From NCBI GenBank assembly GCA_944990035.1, contig CALYLX010000093.1:124001-188000 (forward strand): a stretch of DNA of 64,000 bases. Direction: 5' to 3'. The notes under the pieces were generated by a model. It had not been told where the DNA came from. It made no database searches and saw only the letters and a list, made by a program, of their open reading frames with translations. Within the stretch, counting starts at the first letter, position 1. Every line of letters starts with the position of its first letter. A program made the position numbers and the translations under genes. Positions 1-12,602 of the stretch are shown one piece after another. Source of the stretch: Clitopilus passeckerianus. Lineage: Eukaryota; Basidiomycota; Agaricomycetes; Agaricales; Entolomataceae.

Positions 1-32
1 CACTCACCCTCCTTCAGACTCTTGAGCTCGCC

Positions 33-1553
33 ATGGACAAGTTCGTTGAACTTGGCAAATCCTCCTCGTCCGAAGTCGAACTTGTTCGTACATGGGACTC
101 TAACGTGGTCCGGACGTGGTTTCTTGCGCGTGGCTATCACCTGTATAACTTTCTGCCGCTCGAAAGTGGTGCCTATGACTTCTGCTACCCCGCTTCATCG
201 TCTGGCTACCAAGGCCCCGGGAACATCAAGGAGGATGAATATCCATACGCCTACTACTCCTACAGTGACGAAACGAAGCACCCTCTAGGAATCAGACTTG
301 ACCCCAAGGTGATATATCTGTGACATTTGACTTGTGTAAAGCTGATACAGAGACGAAAGGCCGTGGTCATGTTTGCGGAAAATGAAGATGGGAAGCATGT
401 TGCCATCAAATTTATGAAGGAGGAGACTCACGAATGCGAGGTCATCCGTACTTTGCATGAACAGGACTTGAGCGATAAGTGGAGGAAGCAGAGGCATGTT
501 CTACCTATACTTGACGTGCTCACTGCCGGCAAATACTCGTTCTGTGTTATGCCAAGGTGAGTGGGCGATTAGACATATCCTAATACTGGTTCATAACTGT
601 GTCTGTTGTAGATGGGGCATTTTTACCACAGTTTACCCCTTCATTTCAGTTCGGGAAGCTTTCCATTTTATACGCTGTATGTTACAGGTTCGTCCAATCA
701 CAAAGCGCGTGACGTCAACCTCATATCTCTTTAAGGGACTTACTTACCTGCATGGGAAACGTATATTTCACGGGGTGCGTCTGGCATTTTTTCAATCTCG
801 AGAGAGACCTCCGGCCTTATTTGCAGGATATCAAATGTCCAAGCATTCTCGTCAATCACTTCGACTGTTCTTATATAGGCTCAGATTCTGATGGTGTTGA
901 CCGTCGACAGCTAAGGTCTAATGGCCGGCTTGACTACGCTCTCTTTGACTTCAATATCTCGGTAAAATTCCCTCCTGAGACAGTCCTAGCAGACTGTCGC
1001 CTTCCAAGTAAGGAGGCTTGGCGAGGAACATGGGGCTACACTCCGGACGATACGTGTCAAGGAGAGTATGAATTTAACCCATTTGCTTGGGATGTCTGTG
1101 CCATGGGTCTAACCATTGGTGCAGTATGCACAGTAAGTACTCGAACTCCCTAGGGGTAGGGTCTTTTCACTGCTAAAATGCCCCTAGCCCATTATTCAGA
1201 AAGCGCCTATGCTTGCGCCTCTACTTGACCGAATGATGACCCGCAACACGAAAAGGCGATTTACAGCTGCAGAAGCTCTATTCTTCTTTGAAAATGAAGT
1301 CTGTCACCACACAACCCAACTTCAGCTTCAGCAACGCTATCCAGACATTCCTCACCCCAACTTGTGCAAGGCTGATGAAGATCGATGGGTTGGATTGACC
1401 GAAGATTTTGTTGCCAAATGGGGAGGTTTTCGCGAGCCTAGGTCATCCTGGGGTACTCGAATCCTTCGATATCTTTGCGATATCCGACCTCTACATTTAC
1501 TCATCCCCTTTTTGCGACGTTTGTGGTCTAAATTTATAAATGTAATTGCCTGA
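33..1553 (+). CDS. protein-kinase-like protein, degenerate active site
   Basis: Six exons can be joined by eye across short introns (for example starting near 309, 557, 689, 775 and 1133). The C-lobe is recognisable. A catalytic-loop equivalent reads HGDIKCPSIL, the DFG position reads FDFNIS, an APE-like segment is WRGTWGYTPDD, and the subdomain XI-like end is PLLDRMMTRNTKRRFTAAEAL. The catalytic-loop Asn is replaced by Ser and the DFG Gly by Asn, so catalysis may be weak or absent. An Ala-x-Lys stretch (HVAIKF) supports an N-lobe. The ATG at 33 is the first that opens this reading frame, but the window edge is only 32 bases away, so an upstream exon cannot be excluded. Substrates are unknown. 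Similar kinase-like proteins occur as expanded families in agaricomycetes (family knowledge). Confidence 0.7.
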
Positions 1554-1802
1554 GTCTGGTTGACAAATAGTTAATATATCCTTCATTTCTCCAAATGCCA
1601 CGAGGGGTGATTGATGAAGGTCTTCTCAGGGATCTAGAGGATAGCGAACAGAAAAACTTTTTGTCTATTTGTGGGCGTCCCACCTGCTTTGTCGGCACTC
1701 ATCCTCAACTCCGCTGTAATTGACCTTGATATTAAAACGGTCCTAAAAATATGAAGTGCTCAACACACGCACTCCCTCTTTACTACGTCTCCCTCCTCCT
1801 CA

Positions 1803-2660
1803 ATGCCGACTATGCCGACTAGGAAAACACCAGAGATCCCGAAGTATGAGGTATATCTTGGCTGTACCACTTGTGATCGCAGATTGCTAACCTGTTGCAC
1901 AGAAGGGTAAAAAATACCGCCTCGCCAAGGATGTCAAAATGTTGGCTGAAATCAAGTCTCGCAACATAAAGCTAGACGTGTCTTGCAAAGACCCGCAATT
2001 GGTCAAAGCGGGAACTGTCGTTGAGGTTATCGATGCCAAGCAAAGCGATGTGTTAACTGTGGGTTGAGCCTTTCTTGGATATGCACAGATGGGCTGATTG
2101 ATTTAGGATACTCCTTCGACTGGACTTCCGTCCAATCGCGTTTACAGACTCTCCGTGAAGGGCGTCCCGTTGATTGTGAATACCACAGCCGAGCAAAATC
2201 AGTGCCTCACCAACAAACTCCCCCATGTTGCTCTTGCTTTGACCCCGGGTGCAAAAAAAATACGAGGAGAACCCATTGGAGGTAACAAATGGCCTCTCAA
2301 AAATGATTGTGCGCCACACTTACCTGGCACCTTTCTAGCCGGGACTCCTTGTTTACGTTATTCAAGAGACAGCCGTTCAAAAACCCGTCAAGCACAGTAG
2401 GAAGGGGGAGCAGTTCAAGCCGGGTGACTCGGTTTGGGTCACGAACTTTCCGCAAACCGCAAATGTAAGTCCCTTCTTACCAATGCTTCACTAAGTCACA
2501 TCTCTTACACTCCAGTCAGAGCGACCAGCTAAAACCGAATTTCGTGAAAGGATTCTATAAATGGGCTGCAAACGTCAAGGAAGAGAAGCTGTTTACTTTG
2601 AAGACGCCTTCCACCCATTATCTTGAACACGATCATCTCCTACCTGGTGAACAGTTGTGA
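1803..2660 (+). pseudogene. unrecognised protein gene with an apparent homopolymer frameshift
   Basis: A small multi-exon gene of roughly 240 codons starts at the first of two close ATGs. Introns at about 1849-1901 and 2059-2107 join in frame and give a Lys-rich start (GKKYRLAKDVKMLAE), then VKGVPLIVNTTAEQNQC. The next intron (2282-2337) does not join in frame as written. With seven rather than eight A in the run at 2253-2260 the exon would end in phase 0 and run into PGLLVYVIQETAVQ and GDSVWVTNFPQTAN, then on to the TGA at 2658. The gene therefore carries either a one-base sequencing error or a real frameshift. I do not recognise the product; no signal peptide or membrane segment is visible. 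Confidence 0.45.
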
Positions 2661-2998
2661 ATAACCACTACATTTTGACTACGCGTATGGGTTACCTTTC
2701 CACAAGCAATGCCAATTCGGTTTCGCCAAGCAGATATGTACACAGTCCGCTTATACGAGTAGTGCCCTACCCGCTGTTATTTTTCTTGGAATCAAACTTG
2801 CACCGACCGCTACCGAGTTCCTGCGTCCCCATGCACAGATATCACTTCGGATTTGCGTCAAGAAATCATCCAGCCGTGTTAGGGTATGGAATACAATGAA
2901 TGAATATGGTACATTTTCGTGGTCATACAATAAGAATAAACAACACGAGCCCCAGAAGTGACCAATTTGAAGGCGATCACTCCACCTTTCCAAAAAGC
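2661..2998. other. convergent intergenic spacer
   Basis: This lies between the 3' ends of the unrecognised gene and the cellobiohydrolase gene. I see only short chance open frames and no RNA gene or repeat. Confidence 0.5.
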
Positions 2999-4668
2999 TT
3001 ACAAGCACTGGAAGTAGTAGTCGTTAAGCTTCTGGCAAGTGGTGCCGCTTGTGCAGACAGTCGGGCCAGACCAGCCGATACCACCGCTGGAAAACAAGTC
3101 AGTCATTATTTTTCGGATTAGAGATGAGAAAGCGACGTACCATTGGCCCCACTTAACTTGAGTGGCTCCGGAGGGAGGAGGGCTGGTGGTAGTGGGAGGA
3201 GTGGTAGTAGGAGGAGTAGTGGTAGGAGGAGTGGTAGTTCCACCGCTGGAGCCGCCATAAGTCGATCCGATATCACCAAAGCGGATGTTAGAGAAGGTGA
3301 CAGAGGCGTTGGGGCTGTTGGTCTCGACGTCGGTGGGCTTGCCAGAGGTGGTGGCGCAAGTACCACGAGCGATACCAGGCTTGGTTGGGTCGGCATCGGT
3401 GGGGTAGCTGGAGTCGAGCCAGAGCATGTTGGCTGCGTGGTCGTCCCAAACGGACATGACGAGGACAGCTCCATTGGCGAAGGACTTGCCCATACGTGCG
3501 AGGCCACCTTGCTTCTGGAACTGCTTGGTGTCGCCAAAGACGGTCTTCTGGGCGTCGCAGTAGTCTTGCGTGATAGAGTCGGCGGCGGTCATCCCGGGGA
3601 CGTTGACCTTGGAGTTCTGGATGACCTTGCCGTCCTGGACGTAGAGGCGGCGGATCTCCTTGAGGGTACCAGTGGCGGTGCCGTTGTCGGTGATGAACTG
3701 GGTGACGACAGTCATCTTCTTCTTGGTGTCGAGCTTCAAGCCAGGGCCGTAGAATGATTTGTCGCCCATGCGGTAGGAGTTGAAATCGCAGCCATCAGGA
3801 TCGCAGACAGTAGCGTAGCGGTCGGTGGTACCGCAGGAAGCGCCAGTGCAGCGGCTGAGACCGTTGACGTTGCAGGGGTGAGGGGTGTAGGCGGTGGAGA
3901 TGGAATTGGCTTCCCAGATATCCATCTCGTTACAGCAAGCACCCCAGTTACCAGTGCCAGAGTTGGGATCGCTGGGAGATCCGCCCCATCCAGCAACGTT
4001 AGCCTGTTGGTGTTTCGATTAACAAATGCAGAGAACATGGAAGTAGAAAGAAGTACCTCGCCGTTGATGAACTTGATGTCGCGGGGGCATTGAGAGTCGC
4101 AGTATCCAGTACCGTACTTGGCACCAGCTTTGTTGGTAGGGAAGGCAGCAACACCACCATCGGCATCCATCTCGGAGAAGTAGAGGGCACCGTTGAGACC
4201 GCAGGGAAGGTTGGAGACATCGACGTCGAAGGTGAACTCCTGGTTGAGGAGCTTGAAGATCTCGTACTTGGATTCGGAGTTCATGAGGTAGACACGGGAG
4301 CCGACGTTCGTGCCAGAACTCTTAGTGACGAACTTGAGGGTGAGGGCATTGCCACTAGTGGTAATACCGTAAGTGCCAGAGTAGTCGGCACCCTCGAGAG
4401 CGCAGTTCTGAGCGCAAGTCTTGCCGTCCGGGCAGTAGGCGGCATCCCACTTGTTACCAGTGTAACAGTTGGAGAAACCAGCGGTGTTGTGGGTCCAGCG
4501 CCAGTTGGCGTCGAGGGTGATAGCACCATTGCTTTGGGTGGTGCAACCGCTCTTGGTACACTTTTGCCAAGGGAGGGCGGGGTGCTTTTCAGCGGTAGAA
4601 GTTCCGACCTGCTGGGCAGAGGCGGCAGCAAGGAAAGAGAGGGCGAGGAGAGCAGCTTTAGGGAACAT
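2999..4668 (-). CDS. cbh1: GH7 cellobiohydrolase I with C-terminal CBM1 (exo-acting on cellulose reducing ends)
   Basis: Three exons (4668-4057, 4003-3141, 3086-2999) encode 520 aa. Residues 1-18 are a signal peptide ending ASA before [12 protein letters not shown]. The GH7 catalytic motif E-x-D-x-x-E is seen in [12 protein letters not shown] at about residues 227-238. After signal removal the three acids fall at 212, 214 and 217, the same numbers as the nucleophile, helper and acid/base residues of the Trichoderma reesei enzyme. A Thr/Pro linker of repeated TTTPP leads into a CBM1 with [13 protein letters not shown] and a terminal YYFQCL. Both introns have GT-AG ends, and the second interrupts the Cys codon of the CBM. 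The full set of domains and normal length argue for an active secreted cellulase. Confidence 0.97.
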
Positions 4669-4722
4669 TGTTGAGATAACAAGGTTTTCGTTGTTACTTC
4701 TTCCTCCTCGACGATGTCCAGC

Positions 4723-4729
4723 CTTTATA
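4723..4729 (-). promoter_or_regulatory. TATA box of the cellobiohydrolase gene
   Basis: TATAAAG on the minus strand lies 55 bases upstream of the ATG, a normal distance for a strongly expressed secreted fungal enzyme. Confidence 0.6.
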
Positions 4730-6130
4730 CCAGCGTTCGTGCGGATAATATCCGGGCAGCTAGGGCCTCGCTTGCCATGATGAAGTTGAACGATAGAGGT
4801 TCAGAGTCTCTGGCGAAACCGTCGACGATGGTGGGATGGGTGGTCAGGAACGAAAGGTCATCGACCTGGGGAACGTTGGGCTTGGTGTGCTTGGTTTCGT
4901 TCAGGCGATCAGACAACTGAGGTGTTTCCGAAGAGCCTCCGCCCTGCGAGAGGGTGTGGGACCTTACGCGATTGGCTGTTTCCCCGGGTGGATAGGAGTG
5001 CGATCCTTATGGTAACAATGCTAAGCATTCCTTGTGGTTATTCTTCGGACCTTGGCAGCTGAAGAGACTATCCTCGAGGAACGATTAGCTTTTGAAAATC
5101 AAGCAATTCGCATCATGAAATCACTAACGGCGATGCAGAGGGCTCAATTTGGGTGATTGGCACGGAGAAACTAACTTCATTATAGCAGCCGGTTCGTATG
5201 TTCCAGCCGTGGCTGGAGTGGCAATCTACAACTTCGAAGATTTGGGTATGTCCTAGGGCATGGTGTCGTTGTTCCTTGAGCTTAGTGGCTGGTTATTGAA
5301 ACCAATGATCAGCTTGAATTCTACGAGATTTCCATTGCATCAGACTTAGCCGGAGGTGCAATAAGTCTGAAGATTGGTTCACCTTATTTGATGCTACCAG
5401 TCGTGTATATTGAGGCCGTGTCCGGACCTGACATCTCTCCGCCCAATGTGCGCTCAGGAGGCGGCTCTCGATTATAAGCATTACCGAGAAATCCGCGTTC
5501 AGAACGAGTAGAAGATTTCCGAAGAAGGGTTACGAAGATAGCCGCAAAGACAAAACTGTGCTGATGACGAGGAGGGGAGGTGTGGCAATGGCGGTCAACG
5601 ATGACCCCGGCATGTCACGAGAATCAAATGGATTTGAACAATGCTTGATGTTATCCTCAATCTGGAGTCTGCGGCGATTAACCTCGGATTCCCGTCTCGA
5701 TAGTAGCGATACACGGCCCCCACACCACCGCTGAGAGTATCATTTGAACAATAATTTTGGTCATTTAACAGGGAGATGCCTACTGGCTAGCTGTGATTTT
5801 GGGATCACGGAGTAATCATTTCCGGCCCTTTCAAGTGTTCTACGGCACTCGTGAACGTCGCAGAGTCCAGACTGGGTTAATATTCAATCTGAATGCGACA
5901 TAGTAGCAAGGTATGAGTTTTCGAGGAGGCGTGACAGATCTGTCACAGTCCGCCGTGACACACTCAGTATGCGTCATGCAAGATGAGATTACCATCGCCC
6001 TAGTCAGCAATTCTCGTTCCCGAGTCTACAGTCTTAGCGCCTCGCCGATCTCAGGGTTTTCACCCGCTTTTATATCCTAAAACTCGTTGTAACCTGCAGC
6101 AACCGGCGTCTGCGTGTCTCTTAGCTCGCC
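4730..6130. other. long divergent intergenic region between cbh1 and LTN1
   Basis: About 1.4 kb without a convincing coding frame. It must hold the promoters of both genes. At 5937-5964 there are closely spaced inverted TGACA-type words (GATCTGTCACAG and GCCGTGACACAC). I did not find a repeat family or RNA gene. Confidence 0.5.
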
Positions 6131-9100
6131 ATGGCCAAAGGCAGTCATGGCAAATCCTCCGCAACCTCCGGGACACGAAAGAAGCACGCCAAAAAGGCAG
6201 CAGGACCAACCGGCGATGATTCTCATCCACCTCCGCCTAAAGAGAAGCGCGCTACGAAGAAGGAGAGAGGTCAGAAGAAGAAGGAGCCTAGGGTGAAGGT
6301 GTACATTCCGCCTGTGAAACCTGCACCAGTTCAACCCGATCCGCTGGAAACGACTGGGCTGGTACATAAACTACCTCCGGAGCTGTTGGTCGTGTTGAGG
6401 AGTTTCAACAAGAAATCGTCTACTACCAAAGTGAAGGCTTTGGAGGATCTACAAGTGCAGTGGATGGATAAGGCGAGGCGGGAGGGAGAGGATGGGGTTA
6501 CGGTTTACGTATTGATTGATATGCTGCCGGTTTGGGTAGGTTTCGCTGCTTCTTGCTCTCATATTCTCATGTTCAATATTCAACATTTTACCTCTTTGTG
6601 TAGCTGCACCATCTCCCGGGCCTTCTTACCCACCCATCACGCCGAGTCAGATCTCTCGCAAGCGGGGTCCATAATTCCCTAACTCAACTCCCACAAACCC
6701 GCGAACATCTACTCACTCACCTCTCCGAACTAGCCTCCCCTTCTCAACTCGAATTTGTACTCGGCACATGGTCTCTCACGACACACGACGTTGACCGGTC
6801 AACAGCCGTCATATCTTCAAGATCCTGGAATAGCTTCGTCTCCTACCAACCCCAACCAGATCGACTGTTGCTCAATGAGGGGCCATATAACTCGCTGGTC
6901 AGCTTCTTGCAAAGGGCGATTCTAGACCCGAATGGGATATATCAGTATTTGAATCCGGCGCAACCACCGCCTCTGCCTCCACCGACGGGAAAGAAAGGCA
7001 TACGGAAGGTGCAGGAACCAGAGCCACCTGCAAGGTTGAAGGCTGAAGATATCGAAGAGGAGGAGCAAGATAGGAATGCGCGGCTTCGTATTGAGGCTCT
7101 GGCTTCAATGAAGGATATGATAGGTGGGATTTCCCTCGTTGCCTTTCATACGCACACTCACGGACGCTCCTACCTATAGACGTTCTGCAAGGCGAGCCGA
7201 CGCCGGAAATCATGGAGCTAATAAAAAATCCGGCTCTATGGACTTCCTTATACTACGGCGAACATTCTCCAGCGACACCAGATATGGAATCTTTCGGCTT
7301 TGGGCAGCCAAATGTCAGGAAGGCCGGGTGGGGATTAGTTGGCGCCGTTCAGGAGAGATTGAAAGGTTCGTTACCTGCTGTTCCTTGAGCTCTCGGAAAC
7401 TGATTACTTTATATCTACTTTCCTCCAGATCGGTTTGACCAAGTCTTACCCATCCTGGCGCCGGCCATATTGCGCTCTGCATGGGTTGAGCCTGATACAA
7501 ATGTTCACGGCGTCATGCTACCTCAGCTTCTCAAATTCTTGAAGGGACATCCACATGCATGGGAAGTTGAACGTACCCATAAATACGAGGATGTCGAGGA
7601 CGAGGAAGATTCGGATGACGAAGATGACCAGCCTCCTGAGGAGAGGACGCCCGAGCAGCCTAAATCGGGATCATCTAGAGGGTACGAAGAGTTTCTGCTT
7701 TTCCTAGAGTGTGGATGCGCAGGCTCTGCCATTCAGGGATATCCGGCTGTCATCATCATCTTGTCCACTATTCCTTCTTCAGTAAGTGAGCCTTGGCCGG
7801 GATTACGAGTTTCTCTGATGCATGATGTTTAGGTGTTCTCGGGCTCATCATCGACACCACTTTCGACTCTGTTCACTTCATTCTGGAAAGCTTTAGACAG
7901 CAGGGCCCTCAGTGGTCTTCAGAGAACGACGACAGGCGGAAAGTTCCTAGAGGCCGTACTGGAGTGTTTGGTCTTCCTGGTCAGGAGAGTTTATCGACAG
8001 CTCACGCCTAGCGATAACGGAGGGACACCAAAAGAAGATGCACCAGAAGGCGCAGTAACCGCTGTAGCCCCGAAGACCACCTTGATCGGAGGGGGTTCTG
8101 AGGATGCAGAAGGAGCCGTCCGGGACCTTGTGGTTGAACAAGTTGGCAAGGTCTGGGAGACTGTAGTGGATAATGCTTCTTTGAAGGTCGAGCCGGATCT
8201 TGCAGGTGCCGCAGTCGCCAGGATGCTAGTAGGCTTGTCAGGTATCAATACCGGTGCGTCTTTGTCGACTATATGTGCATGTATTCAGGTACTCATGGTT
8301 TCCATTACGTTAGGCGTGTACGCTGTAACATGGGAGACTTTGTCCGGCAAGATTGAACATTCAGTCAAAGACAAACCTGACATCATTTTCGGCCTCTTGA
8401 GGACAATTGAGCGAGAGTTTTCTGCTGCCAATCAATCACAAAGCCAGGCCGATCAGCAGCGCCAGCTCGAAGATGCCACCCCGTTGCTTGCGAAAATCCG
8501 AATCCAGGCAGCCTCGGACTACAAGCAGCATGTGGAAACTGCGGTCAGCCAGGATGTAGAGTCGTTGAAGAAGGAAAGTGGGGAAGTGCTGGTCCAGTTG
8601 ATCACACAGTTCAGGCAGGATTTGTTTGCAGATGTTGCTTTCAGAGAGGTCAGATCTCCTTCTTCCCTTCCACCATCATCGACTGACTATATGCGCCCCG
8701 TTTCTACAGATTATAGACCCTCTCTTCGCCCAGCATGCGCTACTCATAATGAATCGCACGCCTGGCTTGTTCATGGCTTATCTTCGGTTCAGAAATGATG
8801 TTGCACCTACACAAGCAGCATGGCGGAACCTGCTTTCTACTATATCAGAGAACCTGGGGTTGGCGGAAGGATCGTTTGCTACCCTGCTTCAGGCCCTGGA
8901 CAAGGGGGACTTGCCTCAACATTTGACACCTGGACAGGGAGAGGTGGATGCCTTGATTCTCAGGCTTGTGGTTGAAGTTATCAACGGAGATGAGGGAAAG
9001 AAGTACGAAGCGTTGGTGCAAGGCGTACTTGGGCATGCTGGTAAGTCGATTTGGAGACGAACACCCATGCATATACTCATCAATATCAACTCAGATCAAT

Positions 9101-12100
9101 TCATTTCGGAGGCTGGCTACGCGGAAATTGCCCGAACCGTTACAACATCCCTGTCTAGTCGAGTCCAAGCAGCGCTTACAACCGATAGCGACGGCCTTCC
9201 GGATGGCCTGAACCAGTCCCTGTTGATTTTCGTGAACATGTTCAATCACCCACCCAAAGTATTACCTGCTGCCGACTTTACAACCGCCATGCCGGATGTG
9301 TTCTCCTACTCGTATCTACTTCCGGAGGTTTATGGAGAGGCGACGGAGACAGGGCTGGTCAATGAAGGTCGGAAAATCCTCATGGGGTGGACTGTCAAGA
9401 AATCCAGTGAGACCAAGGATCCGGTGCAAGTTGCAGTGATAGCCTCGTTAGGTGAGATGCTCGTGGATACAACTTCGAGGATAGTGTACGTTTTCCTTCG
9501 TCTCGTTCACGGGCTTCATTGTCTCACATAAATTTGGGTTTACAGACCACAGAGCATCTTCCGCCTCTTTTCTGAAGAGGCCGTGAAAATGCCCATCGAT
9601 ATTGTATCTGATCTCTTCCCATCACCGGAGAAGTTCGACCAACTACTCAACGATCTCCCCGACGAGCCATTACACCCCAGCCTCGCCGTTATCTTCCCCC
9701 TGATTCCACCACATTCCGAACCACGATCCGTGAAAGGCCAAGCATTTGACAGCCGAGGGTTTTCAACGTACGCCCGGGTGGTTGAAGGGCTACTGCAGCT
9801 CTTCGTTGAGCAGCGGCGACTTGCGAAACAGAATGTCTGGGCCCTTCGACATTTCCATGCGCTCAAGCTATACGCACAGGACCTTATATCTGTGTCGTCC
9901 GACAATAGCTCGGCTTTCAAGCCAGACATCGCACCCCCGGTTCTGGAAGCTCTCATCTCCAAAGTGGACCAGATCACCGCCTATATCTTGAATTCGGAGA
10001 CGAATGAGAGCTGGCACGACTCTGCGCTTTCCATGGTTCTGAACCAGCAAGCACCAGCTCAGGCTCTCGTACCACTGGCTGCTCTCCTGGTGGTCACAAT
10101 CAACGTTGCACGGCAGTCCGACAAACCAAGAGATGTCCGGGTACTCAGAAATCTGCTGCAGCACGTATTCCAGGACATTTCTAAGGAGGATGCGGATAGT
10201 TGGATTATGTTAGCTCGCAAGCTAGAATCGCCAGGTTCGTTTATATCTATGCTTAGGAGGGCTTTGTTCCTAACTCTATTTTGTCTAGCACCATACACAT
10301 CAATGGCCATTGTGTCAGCAATTTCGGAATATGCGCCAGAACCTCCACGGCTGGATCGCTATCGGAATGAGTTGGCGGCTTCCCTGCTTGGAATTCGACC
10401 AGCAAAGGCCAATACAGAGGGCCTTACGACTTTGCTGAAGCTTGCGTATAGTGCACCAGACCCGGAATCCGACATTGTCTTCCTGCCTCAGCCAAGAGCG
10501 GTCAACGTCATGAAGGCTTGTCAGCAATGGATCTCTTCGGATGAGGATATTGATGAGGAGCTTGAGAGTGCGATGACTCTGATTGCGTTCCACCTCGCGC
10601 CTCTGCTGCAAGATGTTCCTGGGGCTCACTGGGATCTTATTTTTGACCTCATTGAGAACAACCTTGAGGTGAACAGTCCGCTCAGCGCTGTGTGCGACAT
10701 ATCTGACAGTATTTTCTGTAGGCAGCCTCCCTCACGGATGACGATTCGCTCGTCGCTCTTGCTAGAACCTTACGCTTGATCACAATGGTCCAGAATCTCG
10801 CGTCCACCAACAAATCTCTGCGCGCAGATTGGGAGCCCAGGAAGAACGCCGCACTCAAGATGATCAAAGATCTTGCTACTGTTCCTCTAGGTGAGTTCGA
10901 TTTTCCAGATGATGAAGCTAGGAGCTGAAAGAACTACAGCAGGGCTCCAGCGGTCGCAGCCTCGGTCAACGTGTCGCGAGCTGATCCTGTCAATCATTCT
11001 GGAATTGCCACCTTCGTTGATTGATCATGAGATACTACCCAAAGTTCGTTTCTATTCCACCCCAAATTCTTGGTAATTAACTGTTTAACAGATGTCCCAT
11101 CTGATCACGGATCCCTCCATGGAAGTCCAAAAAGTTGCATATCAGTTCCTTCGGAGAGCTGCAAAGAAGACCACCGAGCATGCTGTTATCGAAGCTAGTG
11201 TGGACACGGAAGCAGGGGTCTCGGCGAAGCTTCCTGTCGAGATTATTGACATACTCCAGCGAGAGATTGATGTTGGTGAAGCATCAAGCGAAGTGAGTGG
11301 CCCTCAACATATTGTCGAAACTACGCTGACCTCCCACTAGTCTGTCTTTAGCTACCTATTGGGTTGGATGCTGCTATTCGACCTGTTTGAAGACGCTGTG
11401 CGTATATTGCTCTTGTCTACTGATCACCATTCATAACGTCATCCCGTAGAGCTTGAAAGTCCGTACAAGCTACATTGACCAACTTCGGAGCCTCGACCTC
11501 TTTGTGTCGCGGTTCATACCTGCGATCATCCATCTGCTGTCGCTGGATCAAGGGCCACTGAAGTCGTTCATGCTCAGTATTTGGAGCGTAGACGAATATT
11601 ATGTTGATCGTCAGTACGACTGTTACGTCGCATTTCGCCTTGCTGACCTTTCCCCCTCTCTGCTCAGACTTTGACCCTGCTCTTGACTTCAGCATCCCCG
11701 TCTTTGGAGCGCATCTTTATTATCGCGCTTTGCTCACCGTGCCGTCGCTGATTAGCTCCTGGGTCCTGGAGTTGAAAGACCGACAGCTATCTTCAAGCAT
11801 ATCCACATATACGGCCCAGAATTTCTCCCCCGTCCTTGTCCGCGCGGAACTGGATAACGTCAGAGCTCCGGAATCGATGGCTCAATTTGTGGACGCAAGT
11901 GACCCTGACAAGAGCCTCAAGGTCAGGGTAGCCAGCAATGTCAATGAAGTCAGCGCCGCATATGCCGTGGACGATCACCAATTGGAGATCAGACTCAAGA
12001 TACCGACTGATTGGCCACTGCACCGGATTGAAGTCAAGGATGCCAAGAAGATTGGCGTTGACGAGAATCGCTGGAGGGCGTGGTTGCTGGCGATTCAGCA

Positions 12101-12512
12101 GATTATTTGGAGTCATGTAAGTGACTGAAATTGAGGCTTGTGCGGCATTAGACTGATGCTATTTCTCCTAGAACGGTAGAATTGTTGACGGTCTCACCCA
12201 TTTCAAGAATAATGTAACAGGTCACTTCGAGGGCCAGGTAGAATGTGCAATCTGTTACTCGTAAGTGAACACAACTACGCAGTACATCCCCAGGTCCTGA
12301 CTGTTCTGCTTCAACAGTATTATCAGCGTCATGGACGGCACTCTTCCCAAGAAGCCATGTCGAACGTGCAAGAATCGCTTCCATGCAGGCTGCTTATACA
12401 AGGTGCGATTGTAATCCTGTCGTAAATGTTATATTACTCATGCCTTCCTGAATAGTGGTTCAACACCAGCCATTCTTCAAGCTGTCCTCTATGTCGTTCG
12501 GATATATTCTAG
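6131..12512 (+). CDS. LTN1: listerin, E3 ubiquitin ligase of ribosome-associated quality control
   Basis: A long multi-exon gene (about 1,750-1,850 aa, exact splicing not resolved everywhere). The N-terminus is Lys-rich and leads into [20 protein letters not shown] and KALEDLQ, the conserved start of listerin HEAT repeats that binds the 60S-NEMF complex. The middle is helical-repeat-like with an acidic insertion (7585-7650, [13 protein letters not shown]). The extreme C-terminus, built from exons ending at 12260, 12402 and 12512, is a RING-CH finger with [24 protein letters not shown] and [10 protein letters not shown], as in Ltn1/Rkr1. Listerin ubiquitinates nascent chains on stalled 60S subunits. 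The ATG at 6131 follows a typical fungal context (CTCGCCATGGCC). Housekeeping gene; no sign of decay. Confidence 0.93.
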
Positions 12513-12602
12513 TAGACGTTCACGATTTGTACATACACTTAGACACCATTGTAATCATACAATAGCATCGCATTTACGTCATCTTTATACCTCCCGAATC
12601 TT

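Noticed and set aside
3143..4674. Long plus-strand frames (3143-3757, 4090-4674) opposite the cellobiohydrolase
   Set aside because: They are antisense shadows of a strongly codon-biased gene and have no domain or signal peptide.
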